DNA of 64,000 nucleotides from Streptomyces sp. B93. GTDB taxonomy: Bacteria; Actinomycetota; Actinomycetes; Streptomycetales; Streptomycetaceae. The DNA lies in the NCBI RefSeq assembly GCF_018070565.1, contig NZ_JAGPXL010000029.1, positions 25,182 through 89,181 on the forward strand. The letters are read 5' to 3'. The notes under the pieces are model-generated. The model did no database searches. It was not told where the DNA came from and worked only from the letters and a program-made list of their open reading frames with translations. This document shows, piece by piece, positions 17,052 to 25,700 of this stretch. How positions within the stretch are numbered: the stretch's first letter is position 1; every line of letters starts with the position of its first letter. Both the position numbers and the translations under genes were made by a program.

Positions 17052-18121
17052 CCGGCGGCGGGGACGACAAGCGCCAGGGCGCCGAAGGGCTCGACGCCCG
17101 GCTGGTGGTCGAGCGGGGCGCCTTCCGTCTCGACGTGGCGCTCAGCGCGGCGCCCGGTGACGTGGTCGCCGTGCTCGGCCCCAACGGCGCGGGCAAGACG
17201 ACCGCGCTGCGGGCCCTGGCCGGTCTCGTCCCGCTGTCCGGCGGGCATCTGCGGCTGGACGGGCGGGAGTTGGACGGTACGCCGCCGGAGTCACGGCCGG
17301 TCGGGGTGGTCTTCCAGGACTACCTGCTCTTCCCGCACCTGTCCGCGCTCGACAACGTCGCCTTCGGCCCGCGCTGCCACGGCGCCTCCAGGGCGAAGGC
17401 CCGCGCCCAGGCCGCCGAGTGGCTGGACCGGCTGGGTCTCGCCGCGCACGCCGCGAGCAAGCCCCGCAAGCTGTCCGGTGGCCAGGCCCAGCGCGTCGCC
17501 CTCGCCCGCGCCCTGGCCACCCACCCGCGCCTGCTGCTGCTGGACGAGCCGCTCGCCGCGCTCGACGCCCGTACCCGGCTCGACGTACGCGCCCGGCTCC
17601 GCCGCCACCTGGCCGACTTCGAAGCGGTCGCCGTACTGGTCACGCACGACCCGCTGGACGCCATGGTGCTGGCCGACCATCTCGTCGTCATCGAGGACGG
17701 CCGCAGCGTCCAGGAGGGCGCACCGGCCGACATCGCCCGCCACCCGCGCACCGACTACATCGCCCATCTGGTCGGCCTGAACCTCTACCGGGGCCGGGCC
17801 GACGGCCACGCCGTCCGCCTCGACGACGGACCCGCGATCACCACCACCGAGGACCTCACCGGGCCGGTCTTCGTCGCCTTCCCGCCCAGCGCGGTCACCC
17901 TGCACCGCGACCGGCCCACCGGCTCCAGCGCCCGCAACCTCTGGCGGTGCGAGGTGGCCGGTCTGGAGACCCACGGCGACCGGATCCGCGCGGCCCTCGG
18001 CGGCGAACTCCCCCTCGCCGCCGACCTCACCACCATGGCCGCCGCCGAACTGGACCTCCGTCCGGGCGGCACGGTGTGGGCGACGGTGAAGGCGACCCAG
18101 ACCCACGCCTACCCCGCCTGA
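17048..18121 (+). CDS. modC: Molybdate ABC transporter ATP-binding protein
   Basis: ModC powers molybdate import. It has 357 residues. The Walker A is GPNGAGKTTA near residue 44, the ABC signature LSGGQAQRVALARAL near residue 140, the Walker B LLLLDEPLAALD and the switch His in LVTHDPLDA. A C-terminal extension of about 120 residues has the TOBE/MOP-like region, with SSARNLWRCEVAGLE, typical of ModC/PotA-type importers and used for substrate-dependent regulation. The start overlaps modB by 4 nt. Confidence 0.93.
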   Translation: MTGGGDDKRQGAEGLDARLVVERGAFRLDVALSAAPGDVVAVLGPNGAGKTTALRALAGLVPLSGGHLRLDGRELDGTPPESRPVGVVFQDYLLFPHLSALDNVAFGPRCHGASRAKARAQAAEWLDRLGLAAHAASKPRKLSGGQAQRVALARALATHPRLLLLDEPLAALDARTRLDVRARLRRHLADFEAVAVLVTHDPLDAMVLADHLVVIEDGRSVQEGAPADIARHPRTDYIAHLVGLNLYRGRADGHAVRLDDGPAITTTEDLTGPVFVAFPPSAVTLHRDRPTGSSARNLWRCEVAGLETHGDRIRAALGGELPLAADLTTMAAAELDLRPGGTVWATVKATQTHAYPA

Positions 18122-18876
18122 GGCGTCCCCCACCAGCCCTCGCGTGACGCACATCACATGCCCATCTTTGATCACGCAGCGCTACACATCATCGCCGCAG
18201 GCACCCCACAACCCCCTCCGGACCCCTGGCCGAAAACGCTCTCTACGCGGCCCGGCGCACAAATGAGTTGCGATTTCCGCCAACCCCCTCCCCCCACAGG
18301 TCAGTCACGATTCCAGCCCCCGCGATCGCGACAGGTATAGACCTCAATTCGAGCACTTGAGCGAGTGGCCGAAGAATACCGACCGCCCGCCCGGTGTCGC
18401 CGGAAGCACTGATGTCGCCCGCATCCCGGCATAGCCCGTTAATCCGGATGAGCCCCGGAACCCTCCGTAACCAGCCTCCCCCACCTGCGGATTCCCTGCC
18501 GGAAACCCCCTTCCCCCCGATGATCCGTAGGCCTAGGTTCGTGGAGGCCGCGAGGGGCGGGGGACACGGAGTCCGGTGTGGAACGGGCCGGACGCCCCTC
18601 GCGGCATCGCAGTCGAGGGAGGGGGACGGGGGCTTCGCGGGTTCACGGCACGTCGTAGTGCAACGTCCGGGGGGCACTCCAGGCCCCCCTCATCGGCCGC
18701 CACTCACCGTCACCGACCGCAGTCGCACCGGGCGCTCCACCGACCGCGCCCCGGCAACTCCCCGTCACACACGGCGGCTTCGCCCTGCCTTCTCCCCCTT
18801 CCGTCTCCCCTCCCCCTCGTCCCCACCGCCCGCCGCTCACCCTGCCCACACACCGCAGCACGAAGGAGGGCCACCC
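18122..18876. other. Long 755-bp leader/intergenic region before the wall cluster
   Basis: No convincing gene is seen here. A leftward frame at 18243-18677 and a rightward in-frame extension of the next gene are both low-complexity, and neither has a start signal or signal peptide. The left part is less G+C-rich than the surroundings (for example near 18310-18460), as expected for a promoter zone. A stem of six G and six C with an inner C-G pair (18669-18689) lies before the last 190 bp. It may be a long 5' leader of the 18877 operon. Confidence 0.45.
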
Positions 18877-21123
18877 ATGGCCGACGAGATGGTGCTCAGA
18901 GCCCAGAGGTTCGTCAATCAGGTCTACGGCGGCAGAATCGGCATGACCGTCACCGAGGACGGGCGCACGGGCTGGAACACCATGTACGCCCTGACCCGCG
19001 CCCTCCAGTGGGAACTCGGCATCACCGCGCTGTCGAACAGCTTCGGGCCCACGACGCTCTCCACCCTCAGGTCGAAGTACCCGAGCCTCAACGCCTCCAC
19101 CATGCCGTCCGCCGACTTCTGCCGGATCATCCAGTCCGCGCTGTACTGCAAGGGCTACGACGGCGACGGCATCGAGGGCGTCTACACCGACCGCGTCGCC
19201 GCGGCCGTGGCGTCCCTGAAGGCCAACATGGGCGTCGGGGGCACGTTCCCCGGCAGCAGCCTGGAACCCAAGGTGTTCAAGGGCCTGTTGAACATGGACG
19301 CCTACGTCACCGTCAACAACGGCTCCGACACCATCCGCGAGATCCAGCAGTGGCTGAACGGCCGCTACGTCAACCGCGCCGACTTCTACGTCATCCCCTG
19401 CGACGGCCACCACTCCCGCGACGTCGCCAAGTCCCTGCTGCTGGCCATCCAGTACGAACTCGGCATGGCCGACGGCACCGCCAACGGCGTCTTCGGCCCC
19501 GGCACCCAGTCCGGCCTGCGCAATCACACCGTGGCCGTCGGCACCACCGGCACCTGGGCGCTGCTGTTCACCGCGGGCATGATCCTCAACAAGCGCAGCG
19601 TGCCGTTCGGGAACTTCACCTCCACCGTCGCCGACGGGGTGCGTGTCTTCCAGTCCTTCGCCAAGCTCCCCGTCACCGGCATCGGCGACTTCCAGACCTG
19701 GGCGTCCCTGCTGGTCTCCTACGGCGACCAGAGCCGCGCCGGTGAGGCCTGCGACGGCGTCACCAAGATCACCCCGGCGCGGGCGCAGGCGCTGAAGGAC
19801 GCGGGCTACAAGTACGTCGGCCGCTACCTCTACAACCCGTCGACGACCTCACTGCCGGAGAAGGAGATCCAGCCGGGCGAGCTGGAGACGATCCGGCAGT
19901 ACGGGCTGCGCTGCTTCCCGATCTACCAGACGTGGGCCCGCTCGGTGGACTACTACAGCCCCCAGCAGGGCGTCCTCGACTGCGCCAACGCCACGTACAA
20001 GGCCGAGGAGCACGGCTTCAAGTCCGGCAGCCGGATCTACTTCGCGGTCGACTACGACGCCGTCGACGACGAGGTGACCTCGCACATCCTGCCGTACTTC
20101 CAGAGCGTCAAGAGCCACATGGACCGCACCGGAAGCGGCTACCGGATCGGCATCTACGGGCCCCGCAACGTCTGTTCCCGGGTCTCGGCCGCCGGGTACG
20201 CGGACGCCAGCTTCGTGTCCGACATGTCCTCCGGGTTCTCCGGGAACCTCGGCTACACGCTGCCGGAGAACTGGGCGTTCGACCAGATCGTCACCAAGTC
20301 CGTCGGCTCCGGCGACGGGGCCATCGAGATCGACAACAACATCGCCTCCGGCCGCGACACCGGCCAGGCCAGCTTCGACCCCGCGCCCTCGCTGAAGCAG
20401 GACATCTACTTCAACTTCGACTACTGGGGCGCCCTGGCCTCGGAGGCCACGGAGTACATGCGGTCCATCGGGCGCGGTGAGACGTCGACCAGCATCTACA
20501 CCCGGCTGGAGTGCCTGAACGCGGTCTTCGAGGAGGACGACGTCATCACGGCGACCGCCCGCCGGTACCGGATGCGCAAGGCCCTCATCCAGACCTCCGC
20601 CTTCTGGGAGTTCTGCCACTACGGCAACGAGGACGCCAACGTCGACGGCGGTGTCGGCCTCTACTACACCGGCGTCCTGCCGGACTGGGCCCAGCACCTC
20701 CCCGGCGTCGAACGGGCCCAGGACTCCAGCACCGGCATCGGCCAGATCCAGGGCCGGGTCGGCATCCTCGCCTGGAACCACTGCATCAACGCCGGGCTCG
20801 TCGACGGGGAGATCCTCGACCCCACCGACGTACGCCCCGACCCGGACGCCGACCGGTACAAGATGTGGCTGCGGCTGCTCACGGACAACTCCTTCAACGT
20901 CCGCACCATCGGCCTCGTCCACATCTGGGGCGCCGACGGCAAGCCCGGCGACGTCGCGGAGAGCCCGATCCGCCGCCCCGCCCTCGACTACACCGAGACC
21001 GAGATCTACGAGGTCCTGCGCCGCTACCAGGGCCCGGCGGAACCGGCGTTCAGCGACGCCCAGCTGCGGATGCCGCTCTACGCGATCTTCGAGAAGTACA
21101 ACCGCGTCGTGCGCGAGGCCTGA
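18877..21123 (+). CDS. Multidomain peptidoglycan hydrolase-like protein (PG-binding repeats, DUF1906, lysozyme-like)
   Basis: The 748-residue protein starts at ATG 18877 behind GAAGGAGGG. Residues 1-270 hold repeated helical peptidoglycan-binding-like units (for example LQWELGITAL near 45 and LLLAIQYELG near 190). Residues about 285-505 match DUF1906 (Rv2525c-like glycoside hydrolase TIM-barrel fold), with KYVGRYLYNP and FAVDYDAVDDE. The C-terminal 230 residues look lysozyme-like, with SAFWEFCHYGNEDA, then STGIGQIQG as in soluble lytic transglycosylases. No signal peptide or membrane span is seen, although the next three products are exported. Substrate and export route are unknown. It is the first gene of the cluster. 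Confidence 0.72.
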   Translation: MADEMVLRAQRFVNQVYGGRIGMTVTEDGRTGWNTMYALTRALQWELGITALSNSFGPTTLSTLRSKYPSLNASTMPSADFCRIIQSALYCKGYDGDGIEGVYTDRVAAAVASLKANMGVGGTFPGSSLEPKVFKGLLNMDAYVTVNNGSDTIREIQQWLNGRYVNRADFYVIPCDGHHSRDVAKSLLLAIQYELGMADGTANGVFGPGTQSGLRNHTVAVGTTGTWALLFTAGMILNKRSVPFGNFTSTVADGVRVFQSFAKLPVTGIGDFQTWASLLVSYGDQSRAGEACDGVTKITPARAQALKDAGYKYVGRYLYNPSTTSLPEKEIQPGELETIRQYGLRCFPIYQTWARSVDYYSPQQGVLDCANATYKAEEHGFKSGSRIYFAVDYDAVDDEVTSHILPYFQSVKSHMDRTGSGYRIGIYGPRNVCSRVSAAGYADASFVSDMSSGFSGNLGYTLPENWAFDQIVTKSVGSGDGAIEIDNNIASGRDTGQASFDPAPSLKQDIYFNFDYWGALASEATEYMRSIGRGETSTSIYTRLECLNAVFEEDDVITATARRYRMRKALIQTSAFWEFCHYGNEDANVDGGVGLYYTGVLPDWAQHLPGVERAQDSSTGIGQIQGRVGILAWNHCINAGLVDGEILDPTDVRPDPDADRYKMWLRLLTDNSFNVRTIGLVHIWGADGKPGDVAESPIRRPALDYTETEIYEVLRRYQGPAEPAFSDAQLRMPLYAIFEKYNRVVREA

Positions 21124-21160
21124 CCCGAGAAGCCCCACCGACCACCAGGAAGGCTGACCC

Positions 21161-21922
21161 GTGATCAACATCGACCTGTCCCGCAGACGCGCCCTCACCA
21201 CCGCCGCCGGGGTCACCGCCGCCGCGGGCCTCACCGGCGTGGGACTGGGTGCCGTACCGGCCGCCGCCGCCCCCGCCGCCGCGCCGAAGCCCCTGAAGGA
21301 CGACGACCTCAAGGAAGCGCTGCGCCGCTTCGAGGCGCGCCGCCGCCGCACGCTGACCGGCCGCCCGTCCGCGAACGGCTGGGAGATGCACAAGGCCGTC
21401 GACGCCGACAGCGAGCTGGCCACCTGCCCGGTGCCCGGCACCGGACTGAGCGTGGTGGTGCGCACCGGGGACGTGGAGACCGTACTGGTGCACGTCGTGC
21501 GCCGCTTCCACTACGAGGTCGACACCCTCGGCCTGCCCGGCGAACCGGCGCCCCTCCAGGGCTGGACCGCCCCGTCGAAGGTCCGCGACAGCGGCCTGCC
21601 GCAGTCCGCGCAGGCCTCCGGCACAGCCGTCGTCGTCCGCCCCGGCTCCTTCCCGCCCGGCGTCCGCGGCGGCTTCACCAGGGCCCAGGAACTGGTGATC
21701 CGCGACATCGTCGCCGACACCGAGGGCGTCGTCCGCTGGGGCGGCGACGACCGGCGCCCGTACGAGGGCCTGTTCTACGTCGCCGTGGCACCCGGCGACC
21801 CGAAGCTGGCCCGCGTCGCCGAGGGCCTGCGCGCCGCGCACGAACGGCCGGGCGCCGGGGCCGGGGTCCTCGTGGACGCCACCGAGCCGTCCCGGCGCCG
21901 CCGCGCCGCCCGCCACCAGTGA
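21161..21922 (+). CDS. Tat-exported protein resembling a degenerate M15 carboxypeptidase
   Basis: The 253-residue product begins with a twin-arginine signal (DLSRRRALTTAAGVTAAAGLTGVG) ending in AAAAPAAA. Its C-terminal half follows the layout of M15-type D-Ala-D-Ala carboxypeptidases (QASGTAVVVRPGSFPPG, then GFTRAQELVIRDI, EGVVRWGGDD and a final LFYVAV strand). The usual zinc ligands are replaced: SxHxxGxAxD reads SAQASGTAVVV and the MHF-type His is absent. It is probably a wall-binding pseudo-enzyme. GTG 21161 lies 37 bp past the previous stop, with CAGGAAGG upstream. Family assignment is by motif only. Confidence 0.68.
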   Translation: MINIDLSRRRALTTAAGVTAAAGLTGVGLGAVPAAAAPAAAPKPLKDDDLKEALRRFEARRRRTLTGRPSANGWEMHKAVDADSELATCPVPGTGLSVVVRTGDVETVLVHVVRRFHYEVDTLGLPGEPAPLQGWTAPSKVRDSGLPQSAQASGTAVVVRPGSFPPGVRGGFTRAQELVIRDIVADTEGVVRWGGDDRRPYEGLFYVAVAPGDPKLARVAEGLRAAHERPGAGAGVLVDATEPSRRRRAARHQ

Positions 21923-21936
21923 CCCGGGAGGAACCC

Positions 21937-22449
21937 ATGAAGATCACCAAGCTGCGGGCCGCCCTGTCCGCCGCCACCACCGCCGTGGCCGCCACCGCCG
22001 GACTCCTGGCGACCGCCACCCCCGCCCAGGCCGCCACCTACTACGTCACCGACAACTGCGACGTCCCCTGGATCAACTGCTCCTACGGCGACCTGTGGAT
22101 GGTCTACAACTCCAAGGAGTACGCCCTCAGCGGCGGCAAGATCCTCTCCAGCTGGGCCAGCTTCTACGGCAACGTCCACGACTACGACGGCACCAGCCAG
22201 TACCAGGGCTCCACCCTGTCGACGTACGTCTACGTCTTCAACGGCAACGGCAACGGCAGCGGCCAGCGCGTCAAGAACAACGCCGCCTCCGTCCGCAACT
22301 GCGCCCCCGCGGACAACTACCGCGTCTACTACAACTCCGGCTACCAGGGCCACTCCCAGTACTTCGGGCACGCCTCCGCCTACGACTGCCCCTTCGTGAA
22401 CCTCGACTCGACGCTGAAGAACGACAACGCCTCCCAGCACTTCGCGTGA
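21937..22449 (+). CDS. Secreted peptidase inhibitor I36/crystallin-like protein
   Basis: The 170-residue protein has a Sec signal peptide (about residues 1-32, ending ATPAQAA) and a mature part rich in Tyr, Asn, Ser and Gly. The pattern NCAPADNYRVYYNSGYQGHSQYF is like the aromatic-glycine strands of the beta-gamma-crystallin-like Streptomyces metalloproteinase inhibitor family I36. It has four cysteines in two spaced pairs. ATG 21937 has GGGAGGAA upstream, and the GTG at 21919 is an unlikely alternative. Inhibitor activity is not proven, and a structural wall or calcium-binding role is possible. Confidence 0.7.
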   Translation: MKITKLRAALSAATTAVAATAGLLATATPAQAATYYVTDNCDVPWINCSYGDLWMVYNSKEYALSGGKILSSWASFYGNVHDYDGTSQYQGSTLSTYVYVFNGNGNGSGQRVKNNAASVRNCAPADNYRVYYNSGYQGHSQYFGHASAYDCPFVNLDSTLKNDNASQHFA

Positions 22450-22477
22450 CCCGGCCCCGGACCCAGGAGAGACGCCG

Positions 22478-23446
22478 ATGACCCACCGCACCAAGGCACC
22501 AGCCATCGCCCTCCTCGCCGTCTGCGCGGGCCTGGTCACCAGCTGCGCGGCCCCCGGCGGCGCCCCCGACCGGGGCACCCGGGCCGAACCGGTCGCCGAG
22601 GCGGGCTCGGCCGTCGACCGGAGCAAGTGGCCCAAGGCCGACCCGAACGGACTCGCCAAGGGCCTCGAACTGCCCCTGGAGCGCTACATGCAGACCTACG
22701 AGGAGACCGTCACCCTCGACGACGCCGAACGCCGCCTCCAGAGCGAGTGCATGGCCGAGTACGGCCTGGAGGTCGCCTTCCCGCCCGCCGGGATGAACCC
22801 GCCGCCGAACGACAACGACGCCAACATGGAACGCCGCTACGGCATCACCGACCGCGCCGCGGCCGAGAAGTACGGCTACGGGCTGCCCGAGGACCTCCAG
22901 CGCCAGCAGCGCACCGAGCTGCCCGCCCTCACCCAGCCGCAGGTCGAGGTGCTCTCCGGCCGCACCAGCCTGAACCCGGCCGACACCGGCGCGGCCCCGG
23001 CACGCGCCAGCTTCAACGGCAAGAAGATCCACAAGGACGGCTGCGCGGGCTGGGCCGACGACACCCTCGGCACCCGGAACCTCGACTTCACCCTCGTCTC
23101 CGAACTCGACGGGCAGAGCCTGGTGAAGTCGCGGGAGACACCGGAGGTGCGGGCCGTGCTCGCCGACTGGTCGGCCTGCATGAAGGACAAGGGCCACACC
23201 GTCGACGTGCCCTACAACGCCATCGACCTCGCCCCGCGCGCCGGCGACACCCCCTCCGCGGAGGAGATCGCCGTCGCCGTCGCCGACATCGACTGCAAGG
23301 AGTCCACGAACCTGGTCAGGACCTGGTTCACCGAGGACGCCAGGATCCAGCGGGAGCAGATCGCCGAGCACCGCGAGGAGCTGACCGCGCTGCGCAGGGG
23401 CCACACCGGCGCCCTCACCGCCGCCGAGGCCGCCCTCGGCGGCTGA
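22478..23446 (+). CDS. Hypothetical lipoprotein
   Basis: This is a 322-residue lipoprotein with the lipobox LVTSCAAP (Cys near residue 23). The mature domain is polar and helical with a cysteine-containing pattern (ERRLQSECMAEYGLEV, DGCAGWADD, ADWSACMKDKGHTVDV and DIDCKEST). I recognise no known enzyme. ATG 22478 follows GGAGAGACG. It ends the four-gene cluster, 11 nt from a strong hairpin. It may anchor or sense at the cell surface together with the three upstream products, which is inference. Confidence 0.75.
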   Translation: MTHRTKAPAIALLAVCAGLVTSCAAPGGAPDRGTRAEPVAEAGSAVDRSKWPKADPNGLAKGLELPLERYMQTYEETVTLDDAERRLQSECMAEYGLEVAFPPAGMNPPPNDNDANMERRYGITDRAAAEKYGYGLPEDLQRQQRTELPALTQPQVEVLSGRTSLNPADTGAAPARASFNGKKIHKDGCAGWADDTLGTRNLDFTLVSELDGQSLVKSRETPEVRAVLADWSACMKDKGHTVDVPYNAIDLAPRAGDTPSAEEIAVAVADIDCKESTNLVRTWFTEDARIQREQIAEHREELTALRRGHTGALTAAEAALGG

Positions 23447-23459
23447 CCCGCGGCCCCGC

Positions 23460-23488
23460 GGCGCCGGACGCTCAGCCCGTCCGGCGCC
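23460..23488. terminator. Hairpin between lipoprotein and sensor kinase genes
   Basis: Perfect 11-bp arms GGCGCCGGACG (23460-23470) and CGTCCGGCGCC (23478-23488) lie in the convergent gap. The kinase stop codon (23472-23474) falls inside the loop, so the hairpin serves both directions. Confidence 0.7.
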
Positions 23489-24881
23489 CCACCGTGAACC
23501 CCAGCACCGAGCCGCCCCCGTCCCGCCGGTAGGCGAACGGCGCCCCGCCGTGCGAGAGGGCCACCTCCCGCACGATGGACAGCCCGAGCCCGGAACCCGG
23601 CAGGGCGCGGGCGTCGGCGGCCCGGTAGAAACGGTCGAAGACCCGGGTCAGGTCGTCGTCGGCGATCCCCGGACCGCGGTCGAGGACCTCGACCCGCAGC
23701 GGCCGCCCGGGCGACTCGCCGTCCGGCCCGGACACGACGATCTCGATCGGCTCATGGCCGTCGGCGTCGAACTTCGCCGCGTTCTCGACCAGGTTGGACA
23801 GCGCCCGCGTCAGCAGCACGGGCCGCCCCTGCGTCACCGTGCCACCGCCCGCCCGCACCACGATCCTGCGCCCGGTACGGCGCCGGGCCAGCGCGGCGAC
23901 GTCCTCGGCGAGGTCGGCGAGGTCGACCCGCTGCGGCGGCTCGGCGTCGGACTGCCCGGCCGCCAGCTCCACCAGCTCGTTGACCAGGTCGGTCAGCTCC
24001 CGGGCCTCTTGCCCGAGGTCGGCGACGAGTTCCTCGCGGGCCTCCGGCGGGAGTTCGTCGATCCGGCGCAGCAGGGAGATGTTGGTGCGCAGTGAGGTCA
24101 GCGGCGTCCGCAGCTCGTGCCCGGCGTCCTGGACGAGGCGCCGCTGGTCCTCCTCCGACTGGGCGAGGCGGCCCAGCATGCGGTCGAAGGCCCGCCCGAG
24201 GCGGCCGACCTCGTCGTAGCCGGTGACCGGGACCTGGATGCCGAGCCGCCGGGTGCGGGCGACGGCCTCGGCGGCGTCGGTGAGGACGACCAGGCGGCGG
24301 GTGATGCGCCGGGCCAGCCACCAGCCGAACAGCCCGGCGGCGACGACGACCGCCGCCATCAGCAGCCAGGTCCGCTGCTGGAGGGTGCGCAGCAGGTCCT
24401 CGGTGTCGCTGAACTCCTGCGCCACCTGCACCGCGCCCCGCCCGCTGCCGAGCGCGACGGTGGCGACCCGGTACACGTCGCTGCCGACGTCGACGTCCTG
24501 GTGCTGGACGACCGTCCCGGCGCCCGCCGCGCCCGCCACCTCCCGGTCGGCGCCGGTGACGGGGAGGCCGGGGCTGCCCGGGTCGACGATGTCGCCGTCG
24601 GGGCCGAGCACCTGCACGTCCGTGCGGGCGGGGCGGACGAAGTCATGGCCGGGCCCGGAGGAGAAGTCGGCCGGTTCCATCCGGTTGGCCCGCACCTCGG
24701 CCCGCAGGTCCTGCACGACCTCCGCGAACACCGACTGCTGGTCCACCCGCACCAGCCGGGCCGCCGCGTTGTACGACAGGATGCCGACGACGACGGTGAC
24801 GGCGGCCGTCACCGCCGCGAAGGACACCGCGAACGTCGTCCCCAGCGACAGCAGCCGCAGCCGCCGCCCCCGGCTCATCAC
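23472..24881 (-). CDS. Two-component sensor histidine kinase
   Basis: The 469-residue membrane kinase has transmembrane segments near residues 14-36 and 174-194. An extracytoplasmic sensor lies between them, and a HAMP-like segment follows (TRRLVVLTDAAEAVARTRRL). The phospho-accepting His is in VQDAGHELRTPLTSLRTN. The ATPase has NLVENAAKFD (N box), DRGPGIADDD (G1) and GSGLGLSIV (G2). It is the MprB/CseC-like class. The gene overlaps the response regulator (ATGA), so the pair forms a two-component system. The stimulus is unknown. Confidence 0.93.
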   Translation of the reverse strand: MMSRGRRLRLLSLGTTFAVSFAAVTAAVTVVVGILSYNAAARLVRVDQQSVFAEVVQDLRAEVRANRMEPADFSSGPGHDFVRPARTDVQVLGPDGDIVDPGSPGLPVTGADREVAGAAGAGTVVQHQDVDVGSDVYRVATVALGSGRGAVQVAQEFSDTEDLLRTLQQRTWLLMAAVVVAAGLFGWWLARRITRRLVVLTDAAEAVARTRRLGIQVPVTGYDEVGRLGRAFDRMLGRLAQSEEDQRRLVQDAGHELRTPLTSLRTNISLLRRIDELPPEAREELVADLGQEARELTDLVNELVELAAGQSDAEPPQRVDLADLAEDVAALARRRTGRRIVVRAGGGTVTQGRPVLLTRALSNLVENAAKFDADGHEPIEIVVSGPDGESPGRPLRVEVLDRGPGIADDDLTRVFDRFYRAADARALPGSGLGLSIVREVALSHGGAPFAYRRDGGGSVLGFTVGRRTG

Positions 24882-25606
24882 TGCTCCCGCAGTACGTAAC
24901 CCACGCCCCGGACGGTGTGGATCAGCTGCGGCGCGCCCGGTTCGTCGAGCTTGCGGCGCAGATAGCCGACGTACACGGCGAGGTTCTTGGAGCCGGGGCC
25001 GAAGTCGTAACCCCAGATGCGGTCGTAGATGGTGGCGTGGTCCAGGACGATGCCCGCGTTGCGGACCAGCAGTTCGAGCAGCTCGAACTCGGTGCGGGTC
25101 AGCTCCAGTTCACGGCTGCCGCGCCAGGCGCGCCGGGCCCGGGGGTCCATGCGGATGCCGGCGGCGTCGATGAACCGCGGGTCGGGCAGCGGCCGGGGGA
25201 CGGTCTCCGGCGCGTCGCTGGTGAGGGGGCCGCCGTCGGGGCTGGTGCGGCGCAGCAGGGCGCGCAGCCGGGCGAAGACCTCCTCGACGTCGAATGGCTT
25301 GACGACGTAGTCGTCGGCGCCCGCGTCCAGGCCGGCGATCCGGTCCTGGGTCTCCACCAGCGCGGTCAGCATCAGGATCGGGGTGCGGTCGCCCTCGGCG
25401 CGCAGCACCCGGCAGACCTGGAGGCCGTCGATGCCCGGCATCATCACATCGAGGACGAGGACGTCGGGCGGGGTGCGGTGGGCGCTGGCCAGGGCCTCCA
25501 CTCCGTCGGCGACCGCGGTGACGTCGTAGCCCTCCAGGGTCAGGGCCCGCTCCAGGGCGTGCCGGATCGCGCGATCGTCCTCGGCGAGCAGAACAGTGGG
25601 GGCCAC
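24878..25606 (-). CDS. OmpR/PhoB-family response regulator
   Basis: This is a 242-residue response regulator. The receiver has the acidic pair in LLAEDDRAI, the phospho-acceptor Asp in DVLVLDVMMPGIDGL and the Lys in DDYVVKPF. The C-terminal winged-helix region is LELTRTEFELLELLVRNAGIVLDHATIYDRIWG. It is transcribed first and coupled to the kinase by a 4-nt overlap. No target operator was identified. It resembles MprA-type regulators. Confidence 0.94.
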   Translation of the reverse strand: MAPTVLLAEDDRAIRHALERALTLEGYDVTAVADGVEALASAHRTPPDVLVLDVMMPGIDGLQVCRVLRAEGDRTPILMLTALVETQDRIAGLDAGADDYVVKPFDVEEVFARLRALLRRTSPDGGPLTSDAPETVPRPLPDPRFIDAAGIRMDPRARRAWRGSRELELTRTEFELLELLVRNAGIVLDHATIYDRIWGYDFGPGSKNLAVYVGYLRRKLDEPGAPQLIHTVRGVGYVLREQ

Positions 25607-25626
25607 GGGTCCAGTGTGGCAAAGCG

Positions 25627-25665
25627 GCCCGGCCGTACGACCCGGGGTTCGGGGTACGGCCGGGC
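25627..25665. terminator. Hairpin after the FMN reductase gene
   Basis: Perfect 12-bp arms GCCCGGCCGTAC (25627-25638) and GTACGGCCGGGC (25654-25665) lie past the FMN reductase stop. They probably end the monooxygenase/reductase transcript before it runs into the response regulator gene. Confidence 0.68.
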
Positions 25666-25700
25666 TTCTTACCGGGATCTCACCGGGACAGCGGGCGGTC

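Noticed and set aside
18243..18677. 144-residue leftward frame in the leader of the wall cluster
   Set aside because: No ribosome-binding site, no family match and low-complexity sequence.
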